A stretch of DNA of 8,129 nucleotides from Candidatus Didemnitutus sp. (GTDB taxonomy: Bacteria > Verrucomicrobiota > Verrucomicrobiia > Opitutales > Opitutaceae), in NCBI GenBank assembly GCA_030682505.1, contig JAUXOH010000295.1, forward strand, positions 1 through 8,129. The letters are read 5' to 3'. Below are positions 4,943 through 8,129 of the stretch, one piece after another. Below the pieces are notes generated by a model. The model made no database searches. It saw nothing but the letters and a program-made list of their open reading frames with translations, and was not told the origin of the DNA. The position numbers and the translations under genes are program-made. Position 1 is the stretch's first letter; each line of letters begins with the position of its first letter.

Positions 4943-5424
4943 GATTTTTTGTTCCGGCGAAAGGTGGACCGCAGGGCCGCCATTTCCAGGGCCGCCTGCG
5001 CAAACTCCGCTCCGCGGTTGATTTTCCCGACGCAGCGGGCCCGGGCTTGGGCGGAAGTATGGGCAACGACCACGCCGTTGATCATCGGCACGCCGGTGGT
5101 GAGCGCGATGCTTTGCAGGGCCTGCGACACGCTCGCCCCGACCATTTCATGGTGGTTGGTATCGCCGCCGATCAACACCCCCAGGGCAATGACGCAGTCG
5201 CAACGGCTTGCCTTCGCCAGTTGTTGCGCGGCCCAAGGCACCTCATGGGAACCGGGCACCCGGATGACCCGGATGTCCTTCTCCCGCACCCCGGCCGCTT
5301 GCAGCACCGTGAGCGCCCGAGCCAAAAGTCCGTCGACCAACGGTTGGTTGAAGCGGGCCGCCACGAGACCGAACCGGAGACCGGCACTGCGAACGGGAAT
5401 TTGACTGGGTGAGTCGTGGCTCAT
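4939..5424 (-). CDS. ribH: 6,7-dimethyl-8-ribityllumazine synthase
   Basis: The protein has 161 residues from ATG at 5424. It condenses 5-amino-6-ribitylamino-uracil with 3,4-dihydroxy-2-butanone 4-phosphate to the lumazine precursor of riboflavin. Seen are ARFN with ring-stacking Phe25 (23-26), VPGSHEVPWA (56-65), LGVLIGGDTNHHEM (81-94) with catalytic His91, GVPMINGVVV (111-120), and QARARCVGKINRGAEFAQAALEMA (126-149) with phosphate-binding Arg130. Departures from Bacillus or E. coli enzymes: I-N-G for the usual F-G before the fifth strand, one residue fewer between Arg130 and the N-R-G motif, and N-R-G in place of N-K-G (Arg137). All central catalytic groups are kept, so it should be active. 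It lies 54 nt after the RibB-type gene that makes one of its substrates, and overlaps nusB. Confidence 0.97.
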   Translation of the reverse strand: MSHDSPSQIPVRSAGLRFGLVAARFNQPLVDGLLARALTVLQAAGVREKDIRVIRVPGSHEVPWAAQQLAKASRCDCVIALGVLIGGDTNHHEMVGASVSQALQSIALTTGVPMINGVVVAHTSAQARARCVGKINRGAEFAQAALEMAALRSTFRRNKKS

Positions 5425-5446
5425 GGAGGGTCTATTGGCGGTGCCA

Positions 5447-5470
5447 ATTTCGGATTCCGCAACCCGAAAT
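5447..5470 (-). repeat. Hairpin between ribBX and ribH
   Basis: ATTTCGG (5447-5453) and CCGAAAT (5464-5470) form a 7-bp stem with a 10-nt loop in the 54-nt gap between the two genes, ending 23 nt before the ribH start. No T-run follows on the minus strand, so it is not an intrinsic terminator. It could be an RNA-processing or translation element. Confidence 0.5.
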
Positions 5471-5478
5471 CCACCGGG

Positions 5479-6561
5479 TCAGACAGGCACCTGTTCGACA
5501 ATTTCGAGGCCATACCCGTCCAGACCGACAACCCGCCGGCTGGAATGAGCCAAAAGACGAATCTGCCGCAACCCGAGGGCGGTGAGAATCTGGGCCCCCG
5601 TGCCGTAATCGCGGAGGTTCGTGATCCGGCCCGGTTTCTCCGCCTGGATCACGGCTTCCTGCATCCGCCCCGTCTGTTCCATGTAGACAATGACCCCTTG
5701 TCCCTCCTGCGCCACCCGCTCAAGCGAGGTGACGAGGGAGTGATGGCTGTCCATTTCGCGGCCGTGAAAAACGTCGCTCAGCAGATTCTCCGTGTGCACG
5801 CGCACGAGCGTCGGCGACTCATCAAGCTTGCCCATGGTGAAGGCCAGATGATGCCGCCCGTCGATCTTGCTCTGAAACACGTGCAGTGTGAAATCACCAT
5901 ACTCCGACGAAAACGGACGGGTGCTGATGCACTCCACCAGTTTCTCGCGCTTGTGCCGGTATTCAATCAGCGCGGCGATGGAGATGAGCGGCAGGTTGTG
6001 CTTTCGCTTGAATTCCACCAATTCCGGCAGGCGCGCCATCGTGCCGTCCTCGCTGAGGATCTCGCAAATCACGGCCGCCGGTTTGAGTCCCGCCAGGGCC
6101 GCCAGATCGACTGCGGCCTCGGTGTGGCCCGCACGTTCGAGCACCCCGCCGGGGCGGGCGCAAAGGGGGAAAATGTGGCCGGGCTGCACGAGTTCGTCCG
6201 GCCTCGTGGTCGGTTCGGCCAGCAGGCGGATCGTCCGCGTGCGGTCAAACGCACTGATTCCGGTGGTGATGCCTTCCGCGGCATCGACCGACACCGTGAA
6301 GGCCGTTCGCAAGGCCTCGCGGTTTTGCTGCACCATCGGATTGATGCCGAGGCGTTTCAATTGCGGCTCCGCCATGGGCACGCAAATGAGTCCCCGCGCG
6401 TGCCGGATCATCATGTTCACCAGTTCAGGCGTCGCCTTCTCGGCGGCGAACAGAAGGTCGCCCTCGTTTTCGCGACCCTCGTCGTCGGTCACAATCACCA
6501 CGCCACCGGCGGAGATGGTCTGGATCGCGATTTCGACGGAATCAAAGGGAGAGGCGGACAT
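5479..6561 (-). CDS. ribB: 3,4-dihydroxy-2-butanone 4-phosphate synthase with degenerate GTP cyclohydrolase II domain (RibBX type)
   Basis: The protein has 360 residues from ATG at 6561. The N-terminal DHBP synthase domain (about 5-207) is intact: DDEGRENEGD (26-35), HARGLICVPM (54-63), FTVSVDA...GITTGISAFDR, RPGGVLERAGHTEAAVDL (136-153) and GTMARLPEL (173-181). It converts ribulose 5-phosphate to dihydroxybutanone phosphate plus formate. The C-terminal part (about 220-360) has the outline of GTP cyclohydrolase II (VRVHTENL, GVIVYMEQTGR, LRDYGTGAQIL, GLEIVEQVP) but not its active site. The zinc Cys of the S-E-C-L and R-C-D-C-G motifs are Asn259, Met270 and Ser272, and the G-R-G-I-G-L catalytic segment is gone, leaving this stretch about 20 residues short. 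This matches the RibBX variant known from Proteobacteria; RibA activity must come from another gene. It heads ribH-nusB-ftsY. Confidence 0.95.
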   Translation of the reverse strand: MSASPFDSVEIAIQTISAGGVVIVTDDEGRENEGDLLFAAEKATPELVNMMIRHARGLICVPMAEPQLKRLGINPMVQQNREALRTAFTVSVDAAEGITTGISAFDRTRTIRLLAEPTTRPDELVQPGHIFPLCARPGGVLERAGHTEAAVDLAALAGLKPAAVICEILSEDGTMARLPELVEFKRKHNLPLISIAALIEYRHKREKLVECISTRPFSSEYGDFTLHVFQSKIDGRHHLAFTMGKLDESPTLVRVHTENLLSDVFHGREMDSHHSLVTSLERVAQEGQGVIVYMEQTGRMQEAVIQAEKPGRITNLRDYGTGAQILTALGLRQIRLLAHSSRRVVGLDGYGLEIVEQVPV

Positions 6562-6575
6562 GGGGAAGGTCCGGC

Positions 6576-6604
6576 AGCATTCGGGCGGGATCGCGGGCTG
6601 TCAA
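6576..6604 (-). promoter_or_regulatory. Candidate sigma70-type promoter for ribBX-ribH-nusB-ftsY
   Basis: On the minus strand a perfect TTGACA (-35, 6599-6604) is followed after 17 bp by AATGCT (-10, 6576-6581; three of six matches). The expected start of transcription would be only about 8 nt before the ribBX ATG at 6561, giving a very short leader with no room for a riboswitch. The weak -10 lowers confidence. Confidence 0.35.
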
Positions 6605-6629
6605 ATCCCGGCCACGATCAGCAGGCTCA

Positions 6630-6646
6630 CTTCAGTCCTCCTGAAG
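6630..6646 (-). repeat. Short hairpin after the Na+/Pi cotransporter gene
   Basis: CTTCAG (6630-6635) and CTGAAG (6641-6646) form a 6-bp stem with a 5-nt loop, 28 nt after the cotransporter stop. No T-run follows on the minus strand, so termination here would need another mechanism. Read-through into ribBX remains possible. Confidence 0.4.
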
Positions 6647-6674
6647 ATCGGACGCCCCTCCCCGGCCAGCGGAA

Positions 6675-8129
6675 CTATTTCTCCCCCTCCACGGGTCGCT
6701 TTGCCCCGGCAAAAGTGTGCCCGATCGTGTTGAGCTGACCGCTGATGCGTCGCAAGGCATTGATCAAGTCGAGATACCGCGTGCTCGCCTCCAACGTGCG
6801 ACCGTCGCCCCCGACCAGGCGCTGGTAGTGGGACCGCTGCACGTCGATACACCACGACTTGAGTGCGTTGCCTTCGTTCAAAAACCGTTGCGCCGCGGGC
6901 TTGTCCCGCGTGGTCAGCACCAGAATTGCCATGTCGAGACGCTGCACCGTCCGGTGGTGCATCTCCGCCAGGTCCCTCTGATCCTGTTCCGAGAAGGGCA
7001 GCGGATCCGCAATTTGCTTCAAAATCTGATGGCAAAAACTCTTGTCGATGATGTCGCCGACCGTTTCCAGCTGGCTGGCGAAATGCAGGAGTCCAAATTG
7101 CACCTGACTGTCGCGCAGTGTCATGGGCTCGGCGGGAATCTGGCTCAGGTAGTGCTTGATGGCGGCGTGCAACTCATCGACGCGGTTGTCGTGGTCCTTC
7201 ACCTGCAACACCAAGGCCGAGTCGCGCTCGTGCAAACCACGCCAGCTGCTGACGAGCATGCCCTTGATTTCCTCGGTCATGCGCAGGGTCTCCCGCGCGG
7301 CATTGGCCAGCGCGAAGACCGGGCTGGCCAGCGCGGTCGGATCGAGATGGGTCGGCAGCGTCCCAATCGAACTGTCCTTCGGCTGTTCGCGTACGGCGCG
7401 AATGACCAGTCGGCCCACCACCCCCGCCAGCATCGCGCCCAAGAGGGCCACCGCGAGATTGAAGACCGTGTGGGCATTCGCCGCTTGGCGCGGCACACCG
7501 CCCGGCATCGCCTCGAACCACGCCACGACGGTGGGCAGGGCCAGGAGCACCGGCAAGATCACCGCGCACTTCAGGAACAGATTGGCGGTGGCGAGTCGTT
7601 TCCCGGCGAGCGTCGCCCAGCCTGCCGCCAGCGAGGTGAGGCCCAGCCCCAGATTCGCCCCGATCACCACCGGCAGCACGGTCGTGATGGTGCACGTGCC
7701 CGCATCGGCCAGCGCAATCACCAGGCCAATCACGGCCGTGGAACTCTGCGTCGAAAACGTCAGTCCGGCTGCGAGAATCACGAGCAGATAGGGGTGACTG
7801 CTAAACACCACCATCAACGTGTGAAAATCATTGTTGGTCGCCAACCCGCGCGCGGCGGAACTGATCAACCCCATCGCAAGAAAGATAAATCCGAGCGCGA
7901 GCAAGGTCTGCCCCGCCCCGCGCACCGTTTCCGATCGAGCCCAAAGATACCCCGCGACGCCCGCCAGGAGAAAGATCGCGTTGTAGTCAAAGAGGCGAAA
8001 GGCGATCAACTGCACCGTCACGGTGATGCCGACATTGGCGCCGAGCAGGAAGACGAGCATGCGCTCGGCCGGCAATTTGCCGGCGTTGAGCAACTGCATC
8101 GTCAGCAGGGTTTGCGCCGTCGAGGACGG
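6675..8129 (-). CDS. Na+/phosphate cotransporter with C-terminal PhoU-like domain, 5' end outside window
   Basis: The frame runs from the window's right edge to TAG at 6675-6677; 484 residues are visible and the true start lies beyond 8129. The first visible residues, PSSTAQTLLTMQLLNAG, are the first S-S repeat motif of Na+/Pi (PNaS/NptA, YjbB-type) symporters, followed by GANVGITVT. The second repeat is TFSTQSSTAVIGLVIALADAG and IGANLGLGLTSL, and ANAHTVFNLAVALLG follows. Several hydrophobic segments span visible residues 20-250. The last about 210 residues are soluble and helical, with PhoU-like Glu/Asp-rich patterns such as VKDHDNRVDEL and SQLETVGDIIDKS. The protein sits in the inner membrane and takes up phosphate with sodium; the PhoU-like tail probably regulates it. 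Next downstream is ribBX, 113 nt away. An ATG at 8099 lies inside the first repeat and is not the start. Confidence 0.93.
   Translation of the reverse strand, partial: PSSTAQTLLTMQLLNAGKLPAERMLVFLLGANVGITVTVQLIAFRLFDYNAIFLLAGVAGYLWARSETVRGAGQTLLALGFIFLAMGLISSAARGLATNNDFHTLMVVFSSHPYLLVILAAGLTFSTQSSTAVIGLVIALADAGTCTITTVLPVVIGANLGLGLTSLAAGWATLAGKRLATANLFLKCAVILPVLLALPTVVAWFEAMPGGVPRQAANAHTVFNLAVALLGAMLAGVVGRLVIRAVREQPKDSSIGTLPTHLDPTALASPVFALANAARETLRMTEEIKGMLVSSWRGLHERDSALVLQVKDHDNRVDELHAAIKHYLSQIPAEPMTLRDSQVQFGLLHFASQLETVGDIIDKSFCHQILKQIADPLPFSEQDQRDLAEMHHRTVQRLDMAILVLTTRDKPAAQRFLNEGNALKSWCIDVQRSHYQRLVGGDGRTLEASTRYLDLINALRRISGQLNTIGHTFAGAKRPVEGEK

Noticed and set aside
5416..6738. Open frame of 440 codons on the plus strand opposite ribBX
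   Set aside because: It is the antisense mirror of a GC-rich, well-recognised gene. Its product is rich in His, Arg and Gly with no domain pattern, while the minus strand carries clear DHBP synthase motifs.

Overview
The window looks like chromosomal DNA of a GC-rich Gram-negative bacterium. It carries a TonB-dependent outer-membrane receptor, and gene content and protein flavour suggest Verrucomicrobiota, perhaps an Opitutaceae-like lineage. That placement is an impression from protein style and gene order, not a tested assignment.

Left part (1-2669): the 3' end of a FecA-like TonB-dependent receptor, closed by a strong intrinsic terminator, then a small exported protein with a signal-peptidase-like (S24/S26) fold signature. 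Facing it on the minus strand is a two-gene unit: a CysJ/MioC-type flavodoxin overlapping by 4 nt a Fes/IroE-type esterase. A FecA-like receptor beside a siderophore-esterase relative and a flavodoxin suggests an iron-acquisition neighbourhood; this is inference.

Middle part (2670-3494): about 390 bp without a convincing gene. Read on the minus strand it can fold into a nested multi-helix structure: an 11-bp closing helix, an 18-bp perfect palindrome forming a tetraloop hairpin, and two further helices. A hairpin that competes with the closing helix follows, then a terminator-like hairpin with a T6 run, all upstream of the flavodoxin. This riboswitch-like layout is the best candidate for something undescribed here. 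Next comes a short plus-strand frame resembling the C-terminal end of a TPR-type helical protein, probably a gene remnant.

Right part (3495-8129): a minus-strand housekeeping block, transcribed right to left. It runs from a Na+/phosphate cotransporter with a PhoU-like tail (5' end outside the window) to a RibB with a degenerate GTP-cyclohydrolase II domain (RibBX type), ribH (lumazine synthase), nusB and ftsY, with a probable terminator just after ftsY. ribH and nusB overlap by 4 nt. RibB supplies dihydroxybutanone phosphate, which RibH condenses with the pyrimidine precursor. The RibA half looks inactive, so GTP cyclohydrolase II must be encoded elsewhere. NusB and FtsY act in rRNA antitermination and co-translational membrane targeting.

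No tRNA, rRNA, CRISPR array, insertion sequence or phage gene was seen.
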